Assembly: GCA_913045625.1 (NCBI GenBank)
Contig: CAJWPE010000004.1
Coordinates: 1-58,560, forward strand
Length of the DNA: 58,560 nucleotides
Direction of reading: 5' to 3'
Origin: an uncultured Chloroflexota bacterium
GTDB lineage: Bacteria; Chloroflexota; Dehalococcoidia; Lucifugimonadales; UBA826
Both the position numbers and the translations under genes were made by a program. Positions 1-10,188 of this stretch are shown here, piece by piece. Position 1 is the stretch's first letter, and each line of letters begins with the position of its first letter. A model generated the notes under the pieces. The model saw only the letters and a list, made by a program, of their open reading frames with translations, did no database searches and was not told where the DNA came from.

Positions 1-51
1 ACCGGTTTTGGGAACCGGGGGTCGTCGGTTCGATCCCGACCACCCCGACCA
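1..51 (+). tRNA. tRNA-Pro(UGG), 3' part
   Basis: The window opens inside a tRNA. Positions 2-6 and 14-18 form a perfect 5-bp anticodon stem. The 7-nt loop at 7-13 reads TTTGGGA, so the anticodon is UGG (proline) with the G37 usual for tRNA-Pro. A T arm at 24-40 (GTCGG, loop TTCGATC, CCGAC) follows, then the 3' acceptor strand, and CCA is genome-encoded at 49-51. The D arm and 5' acceptor strand lie outside the window. The stop codon of the convergent exonuclease gene starts at the very next base. Confidence 0.92.
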
Positions 52-2019
52 CTAATGTGTTATGGAAAATTTAGCCGTCCTATTCCATAAGTCTACAGAT
101 TTCAGATTAACAGTAATTTTTTGGCCTTCTCGAATCGATTTTGAAATTTCGCATCTGAATCTGAATGGAAAATTCTGCAATTCAAACAATCTCCCCAAAG
201 TGTTTCCTTCGGTCTCTAAGACCATTCCTTCAAAAATTGCAGGGGATGATTTGTTTAGAAATTGCGTTAAATAGACTAAAAACCAATATTTTTTTCTAGA
301 TTCTTCTATTCTGCTTAAATTTTTAGCCAAAGATTCCCCGTATACACCAATCGAAGAAATTTCTTTAATATCGTATTGGGTATCTTTTGAGTCTATTGCA
401 CTTTTAATTTGACGTTGCATGACTAAATCTGAGAATCTTCTTAGAGGAGATGTTGCCTGTAAATATAAAGCTGTTCCCAATCCGGAATGTTCTCTGGGAG
501 AGGTAGATATTCTTGCTGGTCTCAAGTGTTGAGAAGTTTTGTACCAAGAATATGCGTTGTGAGATGTGAATTCAGGCAAATTGATGATTTCTTGAGTTCT
601 ATATATAGAGGGTATTTTGTTTGTGTAGCAAAAAATTGCAGCGAATTGATTGAATATGATCATAAGTTCAGCAATAATCATCTTACTTTTTGATGAATTA
701 CTTTCTAATATGACTTGAATGTCTCTTTCTGAATCTAATGATGAAAATTTCACTTGAGGTCGATCAAATGAGAATGCTCCTGCGAGAACTCTTTCATTTC
801 TAGATTCAAAACAAATTTTATCTAAACCGTTCAAAAGATTGTTTAATTCGTGTGTTTTATCTTCAATGATTAATTCGGCATCATTGTATGAAAGTGCTTT
901 TGTAGATTTTATGAGGGTTTTTTTAAAATCCCAGTCAGTTATTTGATTTTGATTATCTATTTCTAATTTCAATGAAATACATTGTTGGGGTTCATTGGGA
1001 TTGATACTCCCAACATTTTGAGAGATATTAGGAGGAAGCATAGGAATTGTGAATTCTGGTAGGTAGAGACTTCTAGATCGATTTTGAGCCTCTTTGTCTA
1101 TTGCAGAGTTTTTATTGAATAGGTTAGTCAGATCAGTGATGTGAATCCATAAATAGTTTTCTTGCAATGAGAAAGCGTCATCTCTATCTCTAGTAGATTC
1201 GTCATCAATTGTGAATGTTTCTAAATCTGTGAGATCTTCGTATTCATCCGATTTTTTGTGGAGAGTAGATTGAGATATTTCTAAAATTTTTTTAGGGAAT
1301 TCAATAGGGATTTCGGATTGATAGACTTCTACAGGGAGATTTTTATCTATAATTTTATTTGTTACTAACAGTTCAAAGATTTCACTTCTTTGAGTTTTCC
1401 CCAAATAGTTTTCACAGAAATCAAATATTCCAGATTTTTTGATTTTTTTGTCTCCATATAAAGCTATAGATTTTAAATTGTCGATAATTTCTAAATCAAA
1501 ATTTGCTAATTGGTGATGGTACTCACCATTTAAAAGTATTTGTGCTAATTGATGTTTTTTGTCATTAGTTATTTTTTCTTTTTTGATTTTTTCGATTGTC
1601 TTTGACACTTCAGTTTTTGAAATGATCTGGATTTCATTTGATTTGAATTGAAAATAAGTTTTGTTGTTGTTTAGACTTAAAAATACTGCAGCCTGAAATT
1701 CAGGAGAATTTGTAGATAAATCAAGCGACTTGATTATATCGAGTACTGTAAGGGGTTGATATGATTGGTCCGATAAAATTTCCCAAGCTTTTTTATGGTC
1801 TATTTGATCAATTAGACTAGAAACTTTTTCTGAAAATTCAACAAAATCTTTGGGGGTGTTGACATCAAGACCTGTAAAATAGATTAAATTTTTTTTGGCA
1901 GTTTTTTGTTCTTTATTTCTTCCAGTTTTGATTTTTGTTTTATTGACATCATCAGATAATTCAATTAGCTCTGCTAATTGAATTTTATTATTTAGATTTG
2001 CGAGAATAATTTGACCCAT
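52..2019 (-). CDS. RNase II/RNase R family 3'-5' exoribonuclease (RNB domain)
   Basis: This 655-aa protein should degrade RNA processively from the 3' end in the cytoplasm. The RNB catalytic signature lies at residues 270-282 (TIDDESTRDRDDA). Asp272, 278, 280 and 281 reproduce the D-x5-D-x-DD spacing of the metal-binding aspartates of E. coli RNase II. The length is close to RNase II (about 644 aa) and shorter than RNase R. The N-terminal 250 residues are divergent and lysine-rich, and no clear cold-shock domains could be recognised by eye. The C-terminal end looks like an S1-type beta domain. The gene is convergent with tRNA-Pro, with no spacer, so it may read antisense into the tRNA. RNase II versus RNase R cannot be decided here. 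Confidence 0.85.
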   Translation of the reverse strand: MGQIILANLNNKIQLAELIELSDDVNKTKIKTGRNKEQKTAKKNLIYFTGLDVNTPKDFVEFSEKVSSLIDQIDHKKAWEILSDQSYQPLTVLDIIKSLDLSTNSPEFQAAVFLSLNNNKTYFQFKSNEIQIISKTEVSKTIEKIKKEKITNDKKHQLAQILLNGEYHHQLANFDLEIIDNLKSIALYGDKKIKKSGIFDFCENYLGKTQRSEIFELLVTNKIIDKNLPVEVYQSEIPIEFPKKILEISQSTLHKKSDEYEDLTDLETFTIDDESTRDRDDAFSLQENYLWIHITDLTNLFNKNSAIDKEAQNRSRSLYLPEFTIPMLPPNISQNVGSINPNEPQQCISLKLEIDNQNQITDWDFKKTLIKSTKALSYNDAELIIEDKTHELNNLLNGLDKICFESRNERVLAGAFSFDRPQVKFSSLDSERDIQVILESNSSKSKMIIAELMIIFNQFAAIFCYTNKIPSIYRTQEIINLPEFTSHNAYSWYKTSQHLRPARISTSPREHSGLGTALYLQATSPLRRFSDLVMQRQIKSAIDSKDTQYDIKEISSIGVYGESLAKNLSRIEESRKKYWFLVYLTQFLNKSSPAIFEGMVLETEGNTLGRLFELQNFPFRFRCEISKSIREGQKITVNLKSVDLWNRTAKFSITH

Positions 2020-2083
2020 ATTGATTTATCTTATAGAAATATATCTGAAATATTTAATGTTTTAGGAAGGAAACCATGAAATC

Positions 2084-3178
2084 ATGAAATCAATTAAAGA
2101 ATTGTCTCTAGACATATTAAGTGAAATAGCAATCTTTCCTTCTGTTCCTTTTCATGAAAGTTTAATTCAAACTAAGATTTGTGAAATTTTAACTCAATAT
2201 TCTATTCCATATTTTTTAGACGTATTCGGAAATATTATCGCAGAGGTTGGTGATGAATCAGATAATTTGAATCCAATTGCATTTGTAGCTCACATGGATC
2301 ATCCAGGATTTGAAATTGAACATAATCAAGATGGGGAATTAATAGCTCTACCAAAAGGAGGTGTTCCTCAATTTTCTTTAAATCATGATTCTAAGATGTT
2401 TTCATTTAATGAATTAGGAGAAAGAGTCTCATGTATGATTTCGCCTAATCCGAAAACCCCCCAGACAGTTATTGTAAATTCAGATGAATTGCTTGAAATC
2501 GGATCACCCTTAACTTTTGATTTAAATGATTTTGAAATACAAGACAATAAAATTTTAATGCGATCAGCCGATGATTTCGCAGGATGTGCTTCTATTTTGA
2601 CGAATTTGATTGAATGCCGAGGTAAAGTTGATAGGAAAATATATGGAGTATTTACTCGTGCTGAAGAGGTTGGTTTAATTGGAGCTAGGCTTATAGCGCG
2701 AGATCAAATAATTCCAAGAAATTCAATAGTAGTATCTGTTGAAACTAGTTCTGTAATCCCTGGTATTACACAAGGTGGTGGGCCGGTAATAAGAACTGGT
2801 GATGCTAGTTATACTTTCAATGCATTCGCTGAAAACTTGTTGAGAATTTCAGCAAATCAACTTAAAAATAAACACGATTTTTTCCAGTTTCAGAGAAGTT
2901 TAATGTCTGCTGGAACTTGTGAAGCTAGTGCGTTTGCAGCGAATGGATATTTGACCACTGGAATAGCTTTCCCTCTGGGTCATTGGCATAATGCAAAGAC
3001 AACGATTCCAGACATTAATGGTGGTATAGATACTGAAAACATTTCAGTTGATGATTATGTCAATGGGGTACTATTGATGATTGAGTGTTCTCAGCTATCG
3101 CCTACAGAATCTCAAGATTCCATTACTAAAAAATTAATAGATATTCCTGGAGATTTAGAATCAAGACTTAGGAATTAG
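2084..3178 (+). CDS. M42-like metallo-aminopeptidase
   Basis: This 364-aa protein resembles M42 (FrvX/glutamyl aminopeptidase/endoglucanase-type) di-zinc peptidases of the cytoplasm, which trim peptides. Visible metal-site motifs are HMDHPG (residues 70-75), ADDFAG (162-167), EEVGL (194-198), Glu220 and a late GHWHN. The family match comes from these motifs only, so the substrate is unknown. The start region carries an 8-bp tandem duplication (ATGAAATC twice). The SD-like AGGAAGG at 2064-2070 is better spaced for an earlier ATG at 2076, which encodes only three codons and ends in TGA overlapping the ATG at 2084. The last 11 bp overlap the convergent DinB-like gene. Confidence 0.8.
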   Translation: MKSIKELSLDILSEIAIFPSVPFHESLIQTKICEILTQYSIPYFLDVFGNIIAEVGDESDNLNPIAFVAHMDHPGFEIEHNQDGELIALPKGGVPQFSLNHDSKMFSFNELGERVSCMISPNPKTPQTVIVNSDELLEIGSPLTFDLNDFEIQDNKILMRSADDFAGCASILTNLIECRGKVDRKIYGVFTRAEEVGLIGARLIARDQIIPRNSIVVSVETSSVIPGITQGGGPVIRTGDASYTFNAFAENLLRISANQLKNKHDFFQFQRSLMSAGTCEASAFAANGYLTTGIAFPLGHWHNAKTTIPDINGGIDTENISVDDYVNGVLLMIECSQLSPTESQDSITKKLIDIPGDLESRLRN

Positions 3179-3818
3179 GCTCGGATCTATCCCAGCTATC
3201 CAAGGCCCAATATCCAATAAATGGAATTACAGAAATTGTGGGAATTCCTTGAGCTTTTTTAAGACGTTGAATATTGTATAAATGGGTTATTTCTTCAAAA
3301 AGTATGTGACGAAATGTTGCTTCAAGGTTGATTGTGCTAGTTTTATAATCTGATGAAAGGGTGACGCCAGATGGGTGAGCTTCAGCCATGATTTTCCATT
3401 GTTCATTTGGATCTCTTGGAATTGAATTACTCATTTTGAAAAAATCAGGTGAAAATTTTTTTAGTGCTGAGATAGTTAAATTAATTGACTGATTAAGAAT
3501 TTCAAGAATTTCTGAGATTTCCCAGTAAATTTCATCATTTAATCTTCTGTCGTACGGGGAATTAGCTATAGAATCAAGATTTGTAAATCCATGTTCATTA
3601 TTGCTGAATAACGTATCTCCCCATCTAATTAGTAACCATCTAGGAATTAATGAAGCCATATGACTCAATTGGTTTCGGATACTCCAGTCAGCCCAACCCC
3701 ACTCTGACGATGTGTAATCTAATTGTTCTGGAGAAAGATTTTTGACTTCTTGTTCGATCAGAGAGAATAGGGTTAAAAATTCAGGGAATAACTTGATTCC
3801 AGATTGATTATTACTCAT
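3168..3818 (-). CDS. DinB-superfamily protein (putative metal-dependent enzyme)
   Basis: This 216-aa protein has the look of the DinB/YfiT four-helix bundle superfamily. It has a WSIRNQLSHMAS motif near residue 65 and a C-terminal helix with EEITHLYNIQ. The histidines in these helices would form the metal site typical of the superfamily. Members act as thiol-dependent transferases or isomerases, but many are uncharacterised and no substrate is suggested here. It is one of three members of this broad superfamily within 7 kb (with 8588 and 9337). Its 3' end overlaps the convergent peptidase gene by 11 bp. Confidence 0.65.
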   Translation of the reverse strand: MSNNQSGIKLFPEFLTLFSLIEQEVKNLSPEQLDYTSSEWGWADWSIRNQLSHMASLIPRWLLIRWGDTLFSNNEHGFTNLDSIANSPYDRRLNDEIYWEISEILEILNQSINLTISALKKFSPDFFKMSNSIPRDPNEQWKIMAEAHPSGVTLSSDYKTSTINLEATFRHILFEEITHLYNIQRLKKAQGIPTISVIPFIGYWALDSWDRSEPNS

Positions 3819-3903
3819 TATTATTTGTACCTAAATTTTATTTAAGATAAATTAACAGATATGATGATTAGTGTCATTAATATTTTGATTGGAGAAATCT
3901 AGA

Positions 3904-5115
3904 ATGGTTGATAAAAATTATGATTTGGTTGTAATTGGTGGTGGAATAATTGGTTTAGCTACAGCTATGAGGGTCACTGAAGAATTCCCTGACATTAAAG
4001 TGGCAGTATTAGAGAAAGAATCTGAAGTGGCTCAACACCAAACTGGTCACAATAGTGGAGTGATTCACGCCGGCATTTATTATGCCCCCGGATCTCAAAA
4101 AGCTAATTTCTGTTCAACAGGCGGACTCTTATTAAGAGAATACTGTGACAAGCACAACATAAAATATGATATGTGTGGAAAATTAATCGTTGCAGTTAAT
4201 GATGACGAAGTTCCTAGCCTGATGAATTTATACGAACGAGGAACAGCAAACGGAGCATTGGGATTAAAAATCATAGAAAAAGAAGAAATTCAGGATTATG
4301 AACCTCACTCTACTGGAGTAAAAGCGATATTTTCTCCAAATACTGGGATTATTGATTACACAGAAGTGTCGAAATCTTATGCTACTCAAATGATGGAAGC
4401 TGGGGGTGATTTGATTACAGGGAGTGAATTAAAATCAATTTCTGAAAAAGACGGTCAAATCTATCTCGAAACTACTGGGGGTACTATCACTGCTAAAAAA
4501 ATATTAAATTGTGCAGGCCTTCATGCTGATAGAGTTGCTAAAATGATGGGCGTTGATATGGGTGTGAAAATAATCCCTTTCAGGGGTGAATATTTTTCTT
4601 TAATTCCTGAAAAAACAGATATGGTTAAGGGGTTAATTTATCCAGTACCAAACCCTAATTTACCTTTTTTGGGAGTTCACTTCACTAGAAGAGTAAATGG
4701 GTCAGTCGAAGCTGGGCCTAATGCTGTTTTAGCTTTTGCTAGAGAAGGATATAAAAAAACCAAGATTAATTTTGGTGATGCTTTTGAAACTTTGACTTAT
4801 TCTGGTTTTATCAAAATGTCCCTAAAATATTGGAGTGTTGGGATGAAGGAACAATACAGATCTCTAGTTAAAGGATCTTTTGTTAAGTCTCTACAAACTT
4901 TAATTCCAGAAATTACAGGTAATGATTTATACTCACCCGGTGCTGGAGTAAGAGCTCAGGCTGTTGATAAAAATGGTGGTTTACTGCAGGATTTTAGTAT
5001 TGCCGAGACTGAAAATGCTATTCATGTATTGAATGCTCCTTCTCCAGGTGCAACAGCATCATTAACTATTAGCAAATATATTTTGGATTTGATGAAAAAG
5101 TCGTTTTCATATTAA
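3904..5115 (+). CDS. lhgO: L-2-hydroxyglutarate oxidase (FAD-dependent)
   Basis: This 403-aa FAD protein oxidises L-2-hydroxyglutarate to 2-oxoglutarate, passing electrons to a membrane quinone or to oxygen. The N-terminus has the Rossmann dinucleotide motif VVIGGGIIGLATA. The GHNSGVIHAGIYY segment is characteristic of LhgO, and the family's C-terminal glycine-rich FAD segment (SPGAGVRAQ) is present. The length fits the family (about 400 aa). I place the start at ATG 3904 because GGAGA at 3891-3895 is correctly spaced from it. The in-frame TTG at 3889 would lie on top of that SD. The gene stands alone, upstream of the rRNA promoter. Confidence 0.85.
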   Translation: MVDKNYDLVVIGGGIIGLATAMRVTEEFPDIKVAVLEKESEVAQHQTGHNSGVIHAGIYYAPGSQKANFCSTGGLLLREYCDKHNIKYDMCGKLIVAVNDDEVPSLMNLYERGTANGALGLKIIEKEEIQDYEPHSTGVKAIFSPNTGIIDYTEVSKSYATQMMEAGGDLITGSELKSISEKDGQIYLETTGGTITAKKILNCAGLHADRVAKMMGVDMGVKIIPFRGEYFSLIPEKTDMVKGLIYPVPNPNLPFLGVHFTRRVNGSVEAGPNAVLAFAREGYKKTKINFGDAFETLTYSGFIKMSLKYWSVGMKEQYRSLVKGSFVKSLQTLIPEITGNDLYSPGAGVRAQAVDKNGGLLQDFSIAETENAIHVLNAPSPGATASLTISKYILDLMKKSFSY

Positions 5116-5143
5116 TTTCCTCGTATTTTTACTGTTTCTGCTA

Positions 5144-5172
5144 TTGACTACTTTATGCACTAAGTTTACTAT
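5144..5172 (+). promoter_or_regulatory. rRNA promoter
   Basis: TTGACT at 5144-5149 and TACTAT at 5167-5172 are separated by exactly 17 bp, a good housekeeping-sigma promoter about 80 bp upstream of the mature 16S rRNA. Downstream, TGCCCTTAT near 5182 resembles an antitermination boxA, and a small hairpin with a UUC loop lies near 5199-5214. BoxA is a resemblance only. Confidence 0.7.
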
Positions 5173-5223
5173 TTATTTCTGCCCTTATTTTTTGAGGGTT
5201 TTTTGGCTTCGCCAAAGCACCTT

Positions 5224-5249
5224 AACAACTAGATAGTAGAAGGAAACCG
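5224..5249 (+). other. 5' half of the 16S precursor processing stem
   Basis: GTAGAAGGAAACCG at 5236-5249 is the exact reverse complement of 6944-6957, just beyond the 16S 3' end. AACAAC at 5224-5229 likewise pairs with GTTGTT at 6973-6978. Such long-range stems around 16S rRNA are normally cut by RNase III to release the precursor. The stem closes before tRNA-Ala, so the 16S can be released without a 23S partner. Confidence 0.8.
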
Positions 5250-5254
5250 TTATA

Positions 5255-6755
<1,501 letters not shown>

Positions 6756-6995
6756 CAAGGGAGCAGGAACGTTAGATTTATCTAGCGAACCAGGTCTTTC
6801 GGTAGAGGGTGTACTTCTCACAATTGATAATTGAGTATGATCGCTAGTCGAGGAACTCTTATCAACCCTGTGATGGTACATTGACTATGTCAACTCTACC
6901 GGTATAACAAAGCCTAAAAGGCAAAAAAATTTTTTCGAACTCTCGGTTTCCTTCTACTTTCTGGATGTTAGGGTTGTTTTGAGATTGCTTCTCGT
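6756..6995 (+). other. 16S to tRNA-Ala spacer with processing stem and possible tRNA promoter
   Basis: The 240-bp spacer holds the 3' half of the 16S processing stem (6944-6957 and 6973-6978). TTGACT at 6881-6886 and TATAAC at 6903-6908 are 16 bp apart and could be a promoter for tRNA-Ala, though this pair could be chance. A weak GCCT/AGGC hairpin followed by an A/T run lies near 6911-6937. No protein gene is seen. Confidence 0.6.
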
Positions 6996-7071
6996 GGGGC
7001 TGTAGCTCAGCTGGGAGAGCACCTGCTTTGCAAGCAGGGGGTCAGGAGTTCGAGCCTCCTCAGCTCCACCA
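6996..7071 (+). tRNA. tRNA-Ala(UGC)
   Basis: A complete 76-nt cloverleaf is visible. The acceptor strand GGGGCTG pairs with CAGCTCC. The anticodon stem CCTGC/GCAGG encloses TTTGCAA, giving anticodon UGC. The T loop is TTCGAGC and CCA is encoded. tRNA-Ala is a common 16S-23S spacer tRNA, but here no 23S follows. The next gene (7082-7603) is on the other strand. Confidence 0.97.
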
Positions 7072-7081
7072 CTTTAATTAC

Positions 7082-7603
7082 TTAATTTAAACTTTTGTAG
7101 AATTCTTTTTGTTCTCTTTTAGATTTCAATCTAATGAAATTGATGTTTGATTTTTTGTTGTTATCTTCTAAAAAACTATATTCACGTCTGTTTTTATGAA
7201 AAGTTTTAATTACCCATAAGATTAATGAATCTTTAGTAAATAAATGTTTAAAAATATTTTCTTGGTTTCCTGACCAAAGTTTTTGTCTAGTTAAACTACG
7301 TATGAAACTTCTTTTAATGATTCTGAATAATACTAAATAAAAAGGCAGATCTAAGAAAATGATTTTATCTACTTTTTCCCACTTTATATCTTGTGTACGA
7401 TCGTAGTTACCGTCTAGTACCCAATTTTCGCTATTTATTGCACGCTCTATTTTTATAAAGAATTCCTGGTCTGATGAGGGAGTCCAATTTTCTTTCCAAA
7501 AAAGAGCATCTAATTCGATGTGTTGGATATTTAATTTTTGGGCGATTTGTTTGGAAAATGTGCTTTTCCCACTACCACTAGTACCTATAATATTTATTTT
7601 CAA
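7082..7603 (-). CDS. P-loop kinase-like protein (adenylate kinase/FlaR-related)
   Basis: This 173-aa cytoplasmic protein starts with a Walker A motif, GTSGSGKS at residues 7-14. It continues with the HIELDALFW and WVLDGNYDRT segments typical of the adenylate kinase-related 'topology modulation' or FlaR-like P-loop kinases. The C-terminal half is lysine-rich and less conserved. The substrate is unknown. It lies convergent to the tRNA-Ala gene, about 10 bp away, in the place where a 23S rRNA gene would stand in a linked operon. Confidence 0.7.
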   Translation of the reverse strand: MKINIIGTSGSGKSTFSKQIAQKLNIQHIELDALFWKENWTPSSDQEFFIKIERAINSENWVLDGNYDRTQDIKWEKVDKIIFLDLPFYLVLFRIIKRSFIRSLTRQKLWSGNQENIFKHLFTKDSLILWVIKTFHKNRREYSFLEDNNKKSNINFIRLKSKREQKEFYKSLN

Positions 7604-7656
7604 AGGTGTTCCTCGATCAATATTAATTTTGTATCATAATATTAAAGGTGATTGAA

Positions 7657-8175
7657 TTGAAAATCTCAGTATTCTTGATATTAAGTTTTGTTTCCGTTTT
7701 ATATGCTTGTAGTGCTTCAGGTCCATCTATGGATCTTTTGACAGCTATAGATAAAGGTAACATGGAAGAAGTTCAGCTACATATAGATTTTGGAACAAAC
7801 ATAAACGATTATGCTATTCCTCAAGGAGAACCTTGGGAAGGTGTTGAACCATTAATTCTTGCGGTTTTGAAAGACAATTTAGAGATTGCTCAACTGTTGA
7901 TAGATAATGGTGCCGACATAGAAATTAGAGCTAAAGATAAAAATAATTCTCCCGTACTTCATTGGGCAGTTTATTTCCAACTAAAGCAAATGGTGCCTTT
8001 TTTAATTAAGTCAGGCGCAAATGTGAACTCTCTAGATGGAAAAGGTTTTACTCCCCTAGATACTGCAAATTTAGTGAAAGCTGCGACTGTTAATGATCCA
8101 AAACAAACTGCAGTAATTGAATACATAATCAAGATTTTAAATGAAAATGCTGCTAAGACTGCAATGGATTTATAG
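7657..8175 (+). CDS. Ankyrin-repeat lipoprotein
   Basis: This is a 172-aa secreted lipoprotein. The signal peptide is followed by a lipobox, VLYAC, with the acylated cysteine at residue 18. Three to four ankyrin repeats follow (LLTAIDKGNMEEVQLHIDFG, LILAVLKDNLEIAQLLIDNG and VLHWAVYFQLKQMVPFLIKS segments). Such proteins mediate protein contacts at the cell surface, and no partner is evident. I prefer the TTG start at 7657 because AAAGGTGAT at 7644-7652 is then a well-spaced SD and the signal peptide begins MK. The in-frame GTG at 7648 lies inside that SD. Confidence 0.7.
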   Translation: MKISVFLILSFVSVLYACSASGPSMDLLTAIDKGNMEEVQLHIDFGTNINDYAIPQGEPWEGVEPLILAVLKDNLEIAQLLIDNGADIEIRAKDKNNSPVLHWAVYFQLKQMVPFLIKSGANVNSLDGKGFTPLDTANLVKAATVNDPKQTAVIEYIIKILNENAAKTAMDL

Positions 8176-8188
8176 AGATAATTTTTAT

Positions 8189-8587
8189 ATGAGAATTATC
8201 TTAATCATATTTGTTCTGGGACTTTTCGTTTCATGTAACTCTTCAGATATTGTGGATCCAACTCCAGTAATTCCTACCCCAGATGTACCAAAATTTTCTA
8301 AAGGTGATGCTTTAAATTTAGTTTTAACTGAAGTGCCATCTTATGGTTGTGATCCATCAATTACTGAAGGCATGCTTACAAGATTAGAATTTTATTCCGA
8401 AGAATATTTAGGACTTGGGAAATGGGAAATTAAGCTTCCAAATGATGAAGATTGGGAATTAGCAAAAAATTCAATTCAATTTCAATTGGCACAATTCGCT
8501 GGAATTACTCCCAGTCAGCATGTGTGGATGATAGACGAAAATACAAATACTGTGACTATAGAAAATGTAGGAACTTGTAAACTTTAA
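8189..8587 (+). CDS. Small lipoprotein of unknown function
   Basis: This 132-aa protein has a signal peptide and lipobox LFVSC with Cys16, followed by a proline/threonine/valine-rich linker and a compact domain with three further cysteines (near CDP, and GTC at the C-terminus). I do not recognise the family. The start is ATG 8189; the longer in-frame ORF from 8141 would bury the signal peptide. The gene follows the ankyrin lipoprotein with a 13-bp gap and is probably cotranscribed. Its stop codon abuts the stop of the convergent DinB-like gene with no spacer. Confidence 0.6.
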   Translation: MRIILIIFVLGLFVSCNSSDIVDPTPVIPTPDVPKFSKGDALNLVLTEVPSYGCDPSITEGMLTRLEFYSEEYLGLGKWEIKLPNDEDWELAKNSIQFQLAQFAGITPSQHVWMIDENTNTVTIENVGTCKL

Positions 8588-9013
8588 TTACTTTAATGAA
8601 TTAATTTGCTCAGCATGTTCATCAAAGTGTGTGTACGATCTCGTCATAGCACCTTCGATAGTTGCAGGCCACTCGTTTTCATCTGATCTGTCTACAGGCT
8701 TGCCAAGATCTCTGTCTTCAACATACCTAAATACTCTGTCTAATATAGTCATAGCAGAGTCATGAGCAGCAATTGCATCAGCTTGAGTAGGGAATTCACT
8801 CTCAACTTTTTCAGGTGGCCTTGATTGCATAGTTTCAGAAACGATTCTTGCGAAAAAACTTATAGCCTTGACTGTGTGTTCTGCTACTTTTTGGGCTGAC
8901 CAGTTTTCGTCATCAGGTGCGGCTGACCAATCACCATTAAATGTAGTGACAGTTTGTTTGAAATTTTCAGCAGATTTACTAATATTTTGTCGGATTTCAT
9001 CTGATGTTGGCAT
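8588..9013 (-). CDS. DinB-like protein
   Basis: This 141-aa helical protein matches small DinB_2-type proteins. It has NWSAQKVAEHTVKAISFF early and a C-terminal THFDEHAEQI. The histidines in these two places are those expected for the superfamily metal site. Function and substrate are unknown. It is convergent with the lipoprotein gene and shares no spacer with it. Confidence 0.65.
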   Translation of the reverse strand: MPTSDEIRQNISKSAENFKQTVTTFNGDWSAAPDDENWSAQKVAEHTVKAISFFARIVSETMQSRPPEKVESEFPTQADAIAAHDSAMTILDRVFRYVEDRDLGKPVDRSDENEWPATIEGAMTRSYTHFDEHAEQINSLK

Positions 9014-9088
9014 AGCTTATCTCCTAGAAATTTGATTGACTGATTTGGGTACTATAAGCAAGGTGAAATTAAAACGCAACGATTAATT

Positions 9089-9340
9089 TTATTCTGATAA
9101 CAAGCCTTCACGCTCTTTTTTAGCTAGTTCTTCAGCAAGAGTAAAAATATATCCTGAGTCATGATCAGAAAATTTGTAAGAAAGTCTCCAAAGCCACTTC
9201 ACAAATCTTCCAGATTTTTCTGAGCCCTCATATTTTTCTAATAAGGCTTCTATTTTTTTAGAGTCTTTCCAATCAATGCCATATTCCTCTAGTAAAAACC
9301 ATTCATATGGTTGGTCTTCTATGGGGTTTTTTTGATTCAT
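9089..9340 (-). CDS. Conserved-looking 83-aa protein of unknown function
   Basis: This small acidic protein, rich in Trp, Tyr, Glu and Lys, has no signal peptide or membrane segment and no family I recognise. Its ATG overlaps the stop of the upstream 9337 gene by four bases (ATGA). It is therefore the last gene of a three-gene minus-strand operon (SDR, mycothiol-type protein, this one), and the translational coupling argues that it is real. Confidence 0.55.
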   Translation of the reverse strand: MNQKNPIEDQPYEWFLLEEYGIDWKDSKKIEALLEKYEGSEKSGRFVKWLWRLSYKFSDHDSGYIFTLAEELAKKEREGLLSE

Positions 9341-10188
9341 GTTCCTCTAAACCATTGATGAAATCTATAAATTATGTCTTTATCTCCAGAAATTTGCGCA
9401 CGATTTTGCTGGATAGCTATTTCAATATTGTCTCTGGCAGAGATTAGAAGTGGAAAATCATTTTCTCTAACTTCAATAGTGGCATTTGGTACTAAGTTAG
9501 AATTTGAGGGTATTTCACTAATTACTATTTGGTCTCTCCATGTAATTATTCTGAGAGGTTCTGACAGATTAACATCACAAACTAACTCAAATTCTTGAGT
9601 TTCGTCAGGAGTGTATAACCAATTACTGATTTCTGGGTTGAGCCAAATTTGATTGATGATTTTAGACTCTCCAGAATTGATTTCATAGTTTGAGTCTAAT
9701 GCAGAATTTATATCCCAAGAATGGAGAATTAATTCTATTAGTGACATGTCCAGAAATAATTGTGGAGAGAATTTCGCTATAGGATGATATGCAGGTAATT
9801 CCCATTGATTTTCATTGATTGATAAGAAGACATTCAACAGACTTTTTTCCATTTCAAAAAGAACATTAATTAATTCAGAATTATTAGGAAGGTCAGTTTC
9901 TGAAATTTGAATCGCTCTTGATGCTATTCCAGCAGCCATAGATTGTGAATTTGCTGATCCTGGATTAGGTTGTCCTTCAGCGGGTAAATAATCTCCTTGA
10001 ACAGATCTTTGAATAGAATTGATTGCAAAACCATTTGTTGCAATCAAATGTGATCCTATATCCTTGATGGCCCATTGATGACATTTACTTTTTTGTTCAA
10101 ATTGTTCTGGAGTTAAATTTCCAAAAGTTTGTAAAAGTTCATTGGATAGTTTTTTGAATAATGTGATTTTAGAATCTAAATTGTTCAC
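9337..10188 (-). CDS. Maleylpyruvate isomerase/mycothiol-dependent-like protein
   Basis: This 283-aa protein looks like the TIGR03083-type family. Its N-terminal half is a DinB-like MDMPI helical bundle with KCHQWAIKDIGSHLIA and LIELILHSWDI. Its C-terminal half (from about residue 185) is a small alpha/beta domain resembling the MDMPI_C/SCP2-like fold. Such proteins in Actinobacteria and Chloroflexota are thiol-dependent isomerases or are uncharacterised. The start codon is GTG and overlaps the SDR stop by 4 bp (GTGA). It sits between an SDR and an 83-aa protein in one operon. Confidence 0.65.
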   Translation of the reverse strand: MNNLDSKITLFKKLSNELLQTFGNLTPEQFEQKSKCHQWAIKDIGSHLIATNGFAINSIQRSVQGDYLPAEGQPNPGSANSQSMAAGIASRAIQISETDLPNNSELINVLFEMEKSLLNVFLSINENQWELPAYHPIAKFSPQLFLDMSLIELILHSWDINSALDSNYEINSGESKIINQIWLNPEISNWLYTPDETQEFELVCDVNLSEPLRIITWRDQIVISEIPSNSNLVPNATIEVRENDFPLLISARDNIEIAIQQNRAQISGDKDIIYRFHQWFRGT

